Below, one piece after another: positions 34,801-46,617 of a stretch of DNA of 64,000 nt. Numbering within the stretch: the first letter of the stretch is position 1; each line of letters starts with the position of its first letter. A program made the translations under genes and the position numbers. A model generated the notes under the pieces. The model made no database searches and was not told the DNA's origin. It saw nothing but the letters and a program-made list of their open reading frames with translations. Source of the stretch: Cudoniella acicularis (lineage: Eukaryota; Ascomycota; Leotiomycetes; Helotiales; Helotiaceae); contig JAAMPI010000010.1 of NCBI GenBank assembly GCA_013054445.1, forward strand, positions 1 to 64,000, given 5' to 3'.

Positions 34801-37800
34801 ATAAAGCATTGGATGTGACAGTTGGCAACAATTCAGAAGTACGAGGCTTCATTCTAATCATGCCATCTGTAGATGGAACCAGAGACCTCCACGTGCTTTC
34901 ATCTGGCTGCGGAAGGCCAGAGACAAGAACGGAGCGTTCTGCTTCTTCACCGGCGGTCCAGAGTTGCGGATCTTTACCAATCACCGCAAGTGGTTGAATT
35001 GGAAATTTCTGGATAGGGGCTTTTGCGAATGTATTCGAGCCTGCTTCTTCCTCAGAACCACTTTCCTCATCGTAGTCCTCGATGATATCCTTGGTGGCTT
35101 TTCGTGAAAGTGGGAGTAGACTGCTCTTCGACGGAACATCTGTTGGTTTTAAGAGGCTTGCAATTTCCCACAGTGTCGTCTCGTCAAAGTCATCATCGCT
35201 CTCGGGGTCCATGTCCTCGTCATCTAAATCTTCATCATAGTCATCAAAGAAGGAGGATGAGTAATCGTCAGATTCGGGTTCAAGTTGACGTGATCTTGCT
35301 TCGAGATTGGCATTGATCATTGGATGGCCGAGTAGGGCTGGATCGAAAGCCGGTTGATACACGGCCGAGTCAGATTGCTCTCCCCAGGGGAATTGGAAGA
35401 TTCCCAAGGTATCTCTCTTATTTGGAAGTGGGACAGGGCTCTCCACTATAGGTGTGTTAGCTTTTTTTTTTAGAGCTGAGAGAGTATAGCTTACCAATAT
35501 CAGGTAAAAATGTGACGCGCTTTGATTTTCGTTGAGGTCGTTGAGTGACCCTTCGAGTTACAATACTTCTTGGTCGCACAAGTTTCGAACCCCACAAGCT
35601 AACTACAGGTCTGCTCTGTTCAGATGAACGAGGCTTCGTCCACAGGTTTGAGCTTGATATTGTCAAAGCATGTATTTCATAGCGCTGGCAAGGCCGTACG
35701 TTCTTCGCCGGTGGTTCAGAAATAGAGATTGTAGTTGAAACTTCGTACGGCGGATTCCACATTCGTCCTGCGGCTGCTCTAGGAGAAGATACCGGCATCT
35801 GCCATAGCGATGCAGGCTCCTTGTAGGCGATGGCAAATGATTGAAGGTACTTCAGTGGCTCATAAGCTGGTCGTTCTTCGGCCTCGATGTCTGTATCAGA
35901 ATCGACACTTTCTGGAGGCGTTGGACTACCTAGCTGGTGCGATTTCGAAACGGACAAGAAATTCACACTCTTCTCGCGGAGAAGAGCAGGGGCTTTCTCA
36001 AGATACTCCACTTGAGCTTCAGCCAGACGTTGCTGCCAAACGCTTGCACTAGAATTATCCGAGCTCTGGGTAGATGTAGTGGAGACTGAGTCTTCTCCTT
36101 TAGATCGTACTGTCATACTGCTCCTGATTCGAGCTCTGCGAGACGAGACTCGAGATGGTGTTCTATTCGATCTTTGGGAAGACTCCCTCGATAGATCTCC
36201 CTCGGACGGTACTGAAGCTTGTGGTGTCATGATAACAGATACCGAGTCCCGATCGAGGTTGCTTTGCATTTGCTGCCATTGATCTTCTTGTTGTCCCATT
36301 TCCTTCTCAAGATTCTCCAAGAGTCTGAAACGACCGCCTCGATCGTCTTTGGCGCTATCTATGTCGCTCGCGTTGGGTAGATTACGTATGATCGAGCCTA
36401 CTGATCCCCGGTTGGGATCTTCGAATCGCTTAAGTTGTTCTTGAATTTCTTGGATGGCACGCTCTGGCGAGTCCATAGGGGAAGGTTCTGCAGCGCGAAC
36501 GACGACTGTAGCAACCCTACCATTTTTGCTCAACAGCAAAGGAGTAGGCGGTGGCATCTTGCGAGGCCTAATGATGGATTTCCGCTCAGAAAATGTTGGC
36601 AGATCATCACCAATTCGTCGATGCCAATTTGGACCCTTGAGCGACATCACGGTCTTTCCTTCTGATAGTGATTCCTCCCTGTTAAGCAAGAATGACTGCT
36701 CATTCTCTGTTGGTTGAGACAAAATTGGATTACGGGATTCATTGGGGTCGAGCATAATAGCCATGATCTCTTCTGTATCGTTGTATTCCAGTTGAGGAAC
36801 CAGTGGGAGAGGTCGGGATTCATCATCTTTTGAGGGGATATCTGTTCTCTGTATGAACGTAGATCTCGCATTCTGCCTTGCTTTGGATAAGTCAACAGGT
36901 GGTATCTCGGAGTGTATTGACCCCCAATAAGTGGTTGAATCGTGAGAGCTTGCGTTTGAACCGGAGTTAGTCATAGCGGCAGACTTCCTGGCATCATAGG
37001 CGGACTCTCGCTTCGGTGATGTTCGGACCGAGTTTCGCACATCTACATCAGTCGAGGGAATACCCGGAATCCAAGTCTCACCCACTTCGTCAGCAATATT
37101 TCGATAAGTGTTTACGCTAAACCGATAGGCTTGATGCTCTTTAGTTCGATTTGGCGCCCACGCTGGAGAAGCAGGTTCACTTTTGAGATCAAATCCAAAA
37201 GATGCTATCGTTGAGCGTTTCGATGCTCTTTGGCTCTGCTGCTCCTCTTCTTTTGGGCTCTTTAGCCGCGGGACGTCAGCAACCAAGGCAGATGGAATCT
37301 GCGGAAGTGCCGGTACGGAAGATCGACGCTTTGGAATTATAATTCCGGGGGGTGCTGGGAAGAGCAATTCTATCTTTTCATCAAAGGTCATGCTCTTTGT
37401 ATCATTCGGCAGCAGTCGTCTTAATTTCTGTGCACTTGTTGGTGGGGGTGGAAGTGGAGGGAGATCTGTAGGGCTTCCCGGATGCGATCTGAGTATGGAT
37501 TTTCTTGTTGCGATTGAAGATCCAGATTTACTGCGTTTATGGTTCGGAGAAGGCTGACTGGGGAACAAGGCACGATCTTTCTCCGAATCCCTCTTGATGG
37601 GCCGAGGGCGATGTAGGATCGAGTTCGATGACTTCAGACCAGTGTTGTAAAGATCGAGTTTCTCTGAGGCATTGAGTCCCCTTGCTGAAGCATACATATC
37701 TGGGGCACCATTGATGATTTGACTGACCATAGCCGGGTTGTCGTAGACTATCTCATTCACAAACATAACAGTTTGGGCTTTCGGTGTTTCTGTTTCACGT

Positions 37801-39633
37801 GCCAAAGTAGCACGTTGTACTCTAGGGTTTGAAGGCAATCCAATAGTCCCCTTTCGTTGAAGAGTTGAGTTGGTGGTAGTATTGTTATTAAAACTATTCG
37901 CGTTTCGAGGTGATCGTCGTCGTACTTCGTCACGCCCAGGAGAAAGAGATGCGGATGTAGTACTACCATTAGCTGCTTCAATAGAACGCCCAGATGCATT
38001 CGATGCCGGAATCGAAGGCATTGGCTCGCTTGGGCGGCTTGGGGGATCCTTCCTTTTCACACTGATACTTCTTCGCAGCCCCTCTTGAGCTGGGAGTGAA
38101 GGCGGTGCAGGAGCTGGTCGACTGGCTTCAAGACGGGATCTGGCCACCGCCCCTTCGCGTCGTTCTCTCTCATTAACAGCCGCGGTTGCAAGGTCAATAG
38201 TCTGCATTCTTGCGAATGGTTGAATAGTTGACTCGTCGATAATACTCATGACCGGTGTTGAGATTTTCAAGCTTCGGACTGTTGTTTGCGCCGCGGGTTT
38301 CGACCAATTGAAAAGAGATCTTTTTTGCTGAACCACAGGAGGCGGTACGGCAGGTGCCGTCATATTGCGCGCTCTATCAAGTGCAGCAGGTTTGATTTGA
38401 GGCGCCATTGCCGCCTGACCTCCTGTTTGCATCGGAGTTGCAAGAATAGAAGGGAATACACCGCTCGAGCCTCTATAACCTGGGCCGTTTTTGGACTCCA
38501 TTTGACTGGTTTCATCTTCTCCAAGAGTTCGTACGGTAGTTTCAATGCTCAGCTTTGTGAAGCCCTTCGTATCTCCTTGATAGTTTCCTTGGAATTTAGT
38601 GGTTGGTGAGTCCCGTGGAGTTAAGGACGGATTGACTACGAACAAACTACCATTGTTTGTGTAGTTGTTTCCAGAAATAGGTGAACCATTACCTCCGTTT
38701 CCTCTGAAAATCTCTCGAGATGGTGGTGTGGGCATTATAAATGGTGATTGTGCTTCCGGTGTGGTTCCTTCCTCTGCCACTGTTGCCATCAAAGGTGCCT
38801 GGAAGACTAAGACGACGCCTAAAACGCGGTCAGATATCTGTTCGTCATGCCGAAAGCTCGAGGTACTAACCGACAAGGAGCACGAGCCCGCTGGCTGGTA
38901 CAGTAGTTCTGACGATCAGCGCGATTGTTGGAATTCCGAGAATCATTGGAACGCTTGTCTGTAGCGAACGATATCAGCGGTAATTCCAACATGATATGGA
39001 AGTACTTACTCCAGTCCATACCGCGAACCCAAGAATGCTCAGCATCAACGGTTTACTGCTCTCCCGTCGAGTAACTCGGATTATGGAAACTCCAATAATA
39101 ATAACATCAAGTGCGAGTACGACGATTGATATCGGAAGAACTGAAGTGCGAGCCACACACACAGGAGCGAAATCCGGCCTCGTAAATCCAACCAACAAGC
39201 CACCCACGATCATTCTAATAACAAGAATTCCCTGGAGAACGAGCTGTTGGGCCGTCACTTTCGTTCCCTGATTTAACGACCAAAGAAAAAACTGTTCCAT
39301 CACCACCCGCGCCATTTGATCAAACCCCGTCGTAAAAACCAGCAGAGCCTGGCAGCAGTCGGGAAGGAAGAGGTGACCATGAGGTTGAAGAAGCCGACTT
39401 GCGCCCACAATGCGCCAAACAATAAGAACAGCACGAGGACCAGCCTCCGGCCGTCCTGGAATATATGGGATCCATGCCCGTTGTAGTATAGAAAGAAGGC
39501 GCCAGACGCTGCGCAAAGAAGGATACCACTATGCAAATAGTTAGCAAGCAAAGAGCTGGCAATAAGGTTATTTCCATTCCACTGACAATGAAAAAGCCGC
39601 CGTCAAGGTCTGGATGGCATCAGAAAGGGCCAT
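31886..39633 (-). CDS. Seven-span membrane protein with very long repetitive cytoplasmic-type tail
   Basis: Exons: 39587-39633, 39010-39528, 38871-38958, 35495-38818, 31886-35460; about 2517 residues. I do not recognise a named family. The first ~225 residues hold seven hydrophobic segments, from GILLCAASGAFF to SGLVLLVGVVLVFQ, a 7-TM layout. The remaining ~2200 residues are Ser/Pro-rich and probably disordered, with an acidic patch (EDLDDEDMDPESDDD) and several repeat families: short SSxLW/ESSxFW motifs throughout, three units of about 80 residues at 32.4-33.1 kb, and three YDPSV-HPVFFTE units at 33.18-33.5 kb. Exon 2 needs one added base near 39362 to stay in frame (total length is one short of a multiple of three), so it is either damaged or misread. 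The last intron would be only 34 nt. Function unknown; possibly a membrane sensor or scaffold. Confidence 0.7.
32400..33130 (-). repeat. Three ~240-bp coding repeats (W-rich ~80-residue units)
   Basis: The blocks at about 33000, 32760 and 32519 all read as LDLP-LESSxFW on the coding strand, each followed by RNWLEV/RDWLAP, a second MW/TW motif and an ALWS/NLWS motif. Spacing is 240-241 bases, so the units are tandem. Confidence 0.8.
33180..33505 (-). repeat. Three tandem coding repeats (YDPSV-HPVFFTE units)
   Basis: Each unit encodes YDxSVxHPVFFTExL, then a Ser-rich stretch and a HPxAxGY segment. The two copies at about 33310-33500 are very similar at DNA level, repeating the string ACGAGCTTTTCTGTGAAGAA; the copy at 33180-33280 is more diverged. 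Confidence 0.85.
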
Positions 39634-42281
39634 TATGGCGCCGAATTACAAATGAAAAAAATTATATAGATAAGGCCCAGTCTATGGGGAGAATGTGAGT
39701 GAAAAGATAGAACGACAGCGCATCGTGGCCGATGGGTTCAGCAAATGTCCATGGTGGTGAACAACGGCGACGATGGAAAAGAGGCCGTCACGTCCAGCTA
39801 GTGGGTGAGAGAGGGCAGAGGGAGGGTGGAAATGTGGGGGAGCAGGTCGGGACTCGGTCGAGGGCGCCATAACTCACTGTCCCAGAGATTTCTCCAGTAT
39901 CGTGACATCTTCAGGGTTCTCGTCAGGGTTCAAACCTCGATTAGGTTCATCCTCCCGGGAGCCTCAAGGGAGGGGCACACTGGAACAGCACCTCAGACAC
40001 TGGCAGGTGGGGCGCGCTCTCGGCAGGCGTCGCCATTGGGCAGTTTGGAAGCCCAAAGCGTGCGCATCGTAGGGTTTCGGCGCGGATTATCCAGCGCCGT
40101 TTCAATTTAGAAACCTGAGGAGTTTCGTGCAACTCCAAATCCAACCCACGCCTGCTCCGTGCCACTGACAGACGCATTGCAGAATCAACTGGCCTACGCT
40201 CACGGACGTCGCGTCGATTTGTGAACGAATTGGTTTTCTGCTGCGTAAGATCTTCGTCGTGATGCATATGCACCGTTTTATTCTTAGGTGTTGCTGGTGT
40301 TTGTTTGGGAAAGAAGATAGAAAAGAAAGGAGGAAGAAATTCAAGTGAGCTGTTGATGTTCTCACGGCTCGCTAGACTCCTGTAGCGAGTGGCCTGTTCC
40401 CTTTCACAGGCGACGCGCTCTCTGGAGATGAGCAGTCTGATACTGCGGCCGCCTACGTATCAACTCTCACGGCAAAGTAGGTGGAAGTCTCACAACGACT
40501 TCAATTCTACCGAACTCGGAATTATTTGACCTCAAAAGAGCCAGCCGACCAGGACACTAGCCCTCGAAACTAAAAGATGGCTCGACGTTGCCTGAAGAGC
40601 AGCAAAGTTAAGACGTGTTGGAGGGCACAATTAAAATTGCGACAGACCACTCAACGCGACACTGGGCTTTTCGTCCCAAAATCGGAAAAATATCACAAAT
40701 ACTCAAGGTATGCATAAGTACCGAGACACCTCTTGTTCTCTCTACACGCAGCTTCAAACTCAACTAAAATTTGGTAGGCTTGGCGCCCTTGGAATTGACT
40801 TCATGCAAGTACTGTGTCTTGGCAGACACCTTTGCACGAGTGAGAAACTTTTGATCAAGAGTAGACTACTGATATAATTCGACAGTACTGATGTAGAGTA
40901 AGCTTATTTTATCAAGTCAGAACGCGCAACCAGGACGAACGTTGTTCTTTCTGACGTTCGAACCAGCATAAACCGGTTAGAGGCCTGCTTCTTTTGGTTC
41001 ACCAAGAGATCCTTAAAGAGTGCCCAACTCCCAACGCACCACCCGGGATTTGCCCCAAAGTGAGAGATTACCATCTGTTAGGAGTGTGAGTGTTCTCCTG
41101 AACTTGTGGTGAAGCCGTTCATATACTTTATGGGTATTTTTGAGGTTCAAAGCTGTGTTCTGGTGGTCTTTTCAAACGACAGTCCGAAAACCTCCAGTGT
41201 TCGCTCAGTCCTAACTACTAGGGTTGTTTTCCCGAAGAGTTAGATTGCAAAAAGCTAAGGTGCTCACAGTATATAGAAATAGCAAATCACAGTCATCATA
41301 GCAAGTAATCTGTCTTTAATCAGATAACCCGTGCTATTATCGGTTTCTATTTGTCAGTTGAAGCCGAATGATTCTACTGCTGTGATGTATCAAGATTCTT
41401 CATAAGTTGAAGCGGGAGCCCAGGCTGCCTAGCACTCAAAATGAGCTTTTAGGACATCACGATTTCCGCAGGAAATCTTTTCAGAAGCATGGCCTGGTAA
41501 CCCATACTTTCAAGTCAGTGACAACAAACATAATCTTCATCTAGTGGAATCCAAGCGCCTTTCTTCGGGGCTACCAACGAAGCTTGTGCTGTTAGTATGC
41601 GGCTGGACCCGTTCGTCCGTCGAATAGCAAACGTTAGCCGCTCTGGTAAGTCCGAAAATCGTCAACGGGATTTGCCTATTTCAAGGTCATGATTGGGAGT
41701 CAAGTTAAATGACGAAAACTCATCCTCCTCGTGGCTATGTGACTACTTGCCAGAGATCATTTCAATGCTGGGGGGTTATCGAGTCCTAGGTTGGCATCGG
41801 GAGTATCCTGCGAGATCGCACTTCGTACTCGTCCCCAGAACCTTGGCGCTTCGCTTAATATTCGGGACTTGTAATCAGCCAGTAATTCATTCTTCGAGGA
41901 TTTCCTGCGACGTTCAAAATTCATTGGTAAGTGGGAAGGAAGAGATTATTTTCTAAAAAGGAAAAGGATAAACTCAATCCTCTGAAAGTAAACTTTAAGG
42001 AAGATTGGAGGTGTTTTATGAGATTCCCGACGATCACGTGCGGCGGTACTTGCCCCACTCGGGCTAGGTCGTATCGGCTGGACCCGATAGAATATCAGCC
42101 CACTTCATAACTTAATCGTTCGATACAACAACGAAGTGAACTGTGAAGATCCTTAGAGAAGTCCCGTCTACCGTGTGATTGCGTTCAATCCTTGTCTTAC
42201 TCCCTTTCTTGCAGAAGTCTTCTGAACCACATCAGCTCAGAACCACAGCCAATATCTGCCCAGGTTGGCACCTCACCAAAA
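39634..42281. other. 2.6 kb intergenic between divergent seven-span and SREBP genes
   Basis: Promoters of both genes lie here. Frames on both strands are short and without domains. A CACGTG palindrome at 42035-42040 is the only regulatory motif I note. A long 5' leader for the SREBP gene is possible. Confidence 0.5.
42035..42040 (+). promoter_or_regulatory. E-box (CACGTG), possible SREBP autoregulatory site
   Basis: ATCACGTG lies about 245 bases upstream of the start of a SREBP-type bHLH gene. SREBPs bind both E-boxes and sterol-response elements, and fungal SREBP genes are known to be autoregulated. A single 6-base match could be chance. Confidence 0.3.
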
Positions 42282-45247
42282 ATGACCTCGAGGCACTCAG
42301 TCGATACCTCCGCCCTATCTGGAATTTCTGCAAGTTTCGACTCTTTGAACGCTTTCGACGACATCGTGGCGTTCACCGAAGCACTGGACGACGACCCTCT
42401 GTTCCCAGCTGACTGGGACCAGCAGGAGACTCCTCCTTACGACGGCAACTTGTACTCGACGCCCTTGAGTTGGGATCCTCCTGAGCCCAAGGTTGAGCCT
42501 CTGCCACCGACGCCTTACACAACCATGAACACGCTCACTCCTGCCCAACAAGAGAAGTTGCGCAATATCGCCATGCCTCAACACCTTCAATATCGCGGAG
42601 AGAACAGTCCCCAATCGACCACAAGCCGCAACTCAGTCTCTTCTCCCGAGAACAATGACAACAGTCGCAAGCGCAAATCATCGGCATCGGCAGACGACGA
42701 AGATGACGAGGACTCATCGGGTCAACATCCACCAGTCAAGAAGACCGCACATAATATGATTGAGAAGCGTTATCGAACAAATCTCAACGACAAGATTGCT
42801 GCGCTGCGGGACAGTGTACCGAGTCTACGAATCATGACAAAGAGTGCTCGGGGTGAGGATACTGCGGACGATCGGGAAGAATTACACGGCCTTACGCCTG
42901 CTCACAAATTGAATAAAGCTACCGTAAGTACACCCTGTTAGGTTGAAGGTGTTTAGAGGTGTTCGGTTATAGAGGCAAGTCGCCTTAATTTGATGGCGCC
43001 ACCTTTCGGCTAGTCACCGATCATCATTTACGAGTTCAGTGAACTTGGACAATTCTTCCTCGAGAAATCCATGGACAAGGTCCACTGGTATAGAGTGAAC
43101 TTTCGCAGGCGCTCATCCCAGGTATCCAACCAAAGAGTTATTTGTCTATTAAACTTTCAGATGAAATATCATTGCAGTGTCACAGAGTGCTGATGCAACT
43201 CTGCTAGGTCCTAAGCAAAGCAACTGAATACATTGGCCATTTGGAGAAGCGAAACAAGCGATTACAAGAGGAGAATATTGAGCAGAAAGCACGCCTTGCT
43301 GCATTCGAGACGCTGTTCCGATCCGGATCAATGGGCTTCACTCCTGGACCACCACTCACCAACCCATATCAATATCCTCGCGACTACAATACGCCAGGTC
43401 CTTCACCAATTGTTGACCCTCAAGGCATGATCCAGGTACCAGAGGATATTCGACGTCTTCAAAACCAGGCTAGCCAACAAATATATCCAATTTCTCAAGA
43501 GCATTATCAACAAGGCCGACAACCAATTGGACCTAACAGATGGCAGAATGGAGGTGGCTACTTCGGCAAGCTCATGGTTGGCTCCTTGGCAGGCCTCATG
43601 ATTATGGAAGGCTTCAGTGAGACTGAGCAAAGTGACGAAGCTCCTGCTGGCAGAGGCCTGTTTGCTTTCCCCACTCAGCTCATTGCTGGATTCGTACGAG
43701 CTCTATACTCATCTCTCGACTTCAGCGTGATGGGCTACCACGTGTCAGCTGCGGAATTCCTAGCATATATGAAGCTCTCGCTTGTCGTGGGCTCTTTACT
43801 ATATGTGTTCTTGCCATCATTGTTCGCATCAACGCCCAAGCCAAAGAGCAGCAAAACTCAAACTGCGTCCCTTGCAGCCGCTCCATCTCTGGCCTCATCT
43901 ATCCAAGTTCGCCGACAGGCTTGGCTCACCGCCATCCAAACTGTTTGGGTCCCTCGTCACAACTTCTTTCTTGAAGCCGCGGCACTATGCCTGAAGATGA
44001 TGAAACTAAGCATTCGAAACATTATTGGCGCCCATGGCTATGCATACCTTACAGGCATCACACAACAACAGGAAGTTGCCAGAATCAAGGCATGGGAGAT
44101 TGCACTTGATGCTCAGTTGGTCGGGGGAGATGTCGAGGTTAGCAAGAGTCGATTGACTTTGACGTTGTTAGCTTCCGGCACTTTGCCAGACACACCTGCA
44201 CGATTGATGCTCAAGGCCTTGCACATTCGAGTACTTCTCTGGGAGGTCGGAAATGCCGGTTTCAACGGTTTCCACATGTTCCACGAAGTTGCAGCCAAGC
44301 TAGCCAGATGGAAGTGGAATGAAGCCAAGGCCTTACAGAAGTTGATAACCCACACCAAAGAAAAGCAAGAGGATGCACTACCAGAATACTTGATTGCCCT
44401 ACTCGACCAAGAGTGTGACGACGTCCTCGCAGATAGCATTGGTCAACGCGCCTACAACCTTGCCTGGAATCTACCCACTACTTCTAATGTTCAAGGAGCA
44501 AGCGACGGCATGGATGGCGTTGTTGATGACTCGGCGATTCGTAGCCCACTTGATGCTGTCGCGGCTTGGTATTCTAGCTTGGTCATGGAGCGCGCCCTTA
44601 CTAGGAGTCTTGAAACCAAAGGTGAAGACACTGAAATCCAGCAATCTATTATCAAGGATATCGCCTTGGCTATCAAGGTCGCACCTACTGGTTCCCAAGC
44701 CCAAGTCCGAGCGTTGGTTGCACGTGCTGTCCTGGTCAAGGAGAGACGCGGTGCCAGCATCGCAGCTTCTCTCCAAGCACTTGGTCCCTTGGAGCCAAAG
44801 AGCAAGAATAACTCTGCAGAGCCTGCACTCATCAGTACTAGAACTTCAATTGCCAGCCTTCCGGATGTCAAGATGTCATTGAGCTGTGCAATGGCTATTG
44901 CCCACATTGAACGATTTCCTTCACCCGCCAACCCCTTCGCTGCTCATCGTCTCATCGACAGTATCGTGCCTTCCAACCTCACTCTCCTTGGCTTCACAGC
45001 TGCGTACAAACTCATGGAGGCAGTGGATGAACATGACAAGGTTTCCCTGAGCTGCTGTAGCTCGCTGGAAAAGCTCGCTGGCAGCCTACGAATCTGGATC
45101 GGTGGAAAGGACGGCGAGAAGAGTGGCTTAGAGAAGGAAATCAAGAGGGATATGGTGGAGAAGTGCTTGAGCATTACCAAACGTATCATTGGCATGGAGG
45201 AGGATGCGGGCTATGAGAGCATGAGTGAGGGAGCCGACGATTGTTGA
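42282..45247 (+). CDS. srbA: SREBP-type bHLH membrane-tethered transcription factor (SrbA/Sre1-like)
   Basis: Two exons (42282-42923, 43208-45247) give 893 residues. The ATG at 42282 has a good context (CACCAAAAATGA). An acidic activation region comes first, then the bHLH domain from about residue 152 with AHNMIEKRYR; the Tyr in this basic region is the SREBP hallmark. The helix-loop-helix continues across the intron into VLSKATEYIGHLEKRNK and a leucine zipper. Two hydrophobic spans follow (about residues 328-350 and 397-420), then a long C-terminal domain (DUF2014 type). In fungi the precursor sits in the ER and is cleaved under low oxygen or low sterol to release the N-terminal regulator of ergosterol and hypoxia genes. 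The intron inside the bHLH domain is 284 nt, long for this window. Confidence 0.92.
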
Positions 45248-46617
45248 TCAACTCCTCAAACTGTTTCTCTCCTCGGCGTCTCAAAATGTAATGGGGGGCG
45301 TTTTACTTTGCTGAAGTTTTTTCCATCGTGTAGACGGATTTCTTCACTGGCAATCTTCTGCGCATCTGGGTCTATTTCCTTTGTTAATGATTAACATAAC
45401 ATGGCGTTTGGGCGCTCATCATTCTGGCATGTACATCCGGTGGTTTCTGATTTTTTCAGGCAGTCTCCGATTTCTGGTGTGCCTTGTCTTGATAGAGCGT
45501 CTTTGAAGGGCTGTTATTTCGATGGCAGAGGCGTAAGAAAAGCTCCACACACTTCCCTTCGTATCAAATGAAAACTACCTGACTTTTAATGCTTTTCATG
45601 GGCACGTTTGCATGTATTCTATGACTCTATACTCGTTCTAGTTTTTTCCGAAAGGTAGTAAACTGTTACAGGCCAGCTATGTAGGTAGGGGACTGGCAGG
45701 AGGACAGCCACTCACAAATATATATCACAGAAAATAATCTCTTTGCCCTCTAAGAAATATGCTCCCTTTAGTACCTAGGTATCTCCTCAATAAATCTGAG
45801 AGTAGTTTTGCTCCTGTGGTGTATTATTATACTGCTCGACCAGATCGGCGCTCAGCAAAAAACCAAGCAAGTACCTACATATATGTATGTGTAACAGCAG
45901 CGACGAAGAGCACAAATTCATCAGCAATAACGTAATTAGAGATTCCGGAACTTTAATAAGCCTGAACCTATTGCAAAGCAGCTGAGATGTCGTGATGCCC
46001 ATTCATCAACCTGTCCCAGGAGAAAGAGGATTTCTTCCTCCTCGTCGCGAGACATTTCCGCCATCTCCGCTCACTTATCCACCTATCAACCAATCACACT
46101 TTTCGAGCGGGTCTTATCGGACGCCCCACTCAATATGGGTAATTTCTTCTTATCGATGAAGTTGATTCCTAGGAAATCGACGACGTCCCGCTTGGCAACA
46201 CTGCTGCGACCGAGTCACCGAGGGCCCCTCAAGTGAGGCCGGAGAATGCTGATTGCTGTGTTCTGGGGCGAACTAGTGAGCAATAGGGCGACGGGGATTG
46301 GAGGATTCGACGAGCCCTTTTGGAGGCAAGAAGCAAGAGGCGCGTTTCCGAGGATTCGGTGGGAGATACTCTCCCGGTATTGAGATTAATGCGAAAATTC
46401 TACGTAGGTGGTAGGTGGTAGATAGGTAGAGTGTTTCTTTCGTGCCTCGGGTCTTCTCTCTCTAATCTTCGTCGTTCTTTCTCAATTGCTTCATTCTTAC
46501 CTTTTTGGTTGAAGCGTCATAACATTGACGCCTCAGGTCTGTGGACGCGTGAAAGAGCTGACGACTTCGATCGATGCGCCATATTGAGAACAGCAGGATT
46601 GATAGAAATCGACCATC
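45248..46617. other. Intergenic: srbA 3' side and nitrite reductase promoter
   Basis: Contains the 3' region of the SREBP gene and, from about 46.0 kb, a promoter with several GATA elements (listed separately). Frames at 46431-46712 and others have no domains. Confidence 0.5.
46074..46157 (+). promoter_or_regulatory. Cluster of GATA elements upstream of nitrite reductase
   Basis: TTATCC (46075-46080), CTTATC (46113-46118) and CTTATCGAT (46149-46157) are GATA sites on either strand, about 460-540 bases upstream of the start. Fungal nitrate-assimilation genes are activated by AreA/NIT2 GATA factors. A near-match to the NirA site (TTCCGAGG, one mismatch to CTCCGHGG) lies further down, near 46346-46354. 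Confidence 0.45.

Noticed and set aside
42192..42281. Upstream in-frame extension of the SREBP gene
   Set aside because: The frame is open but starts from TTG; the first ATG, at 42282, has a good context.
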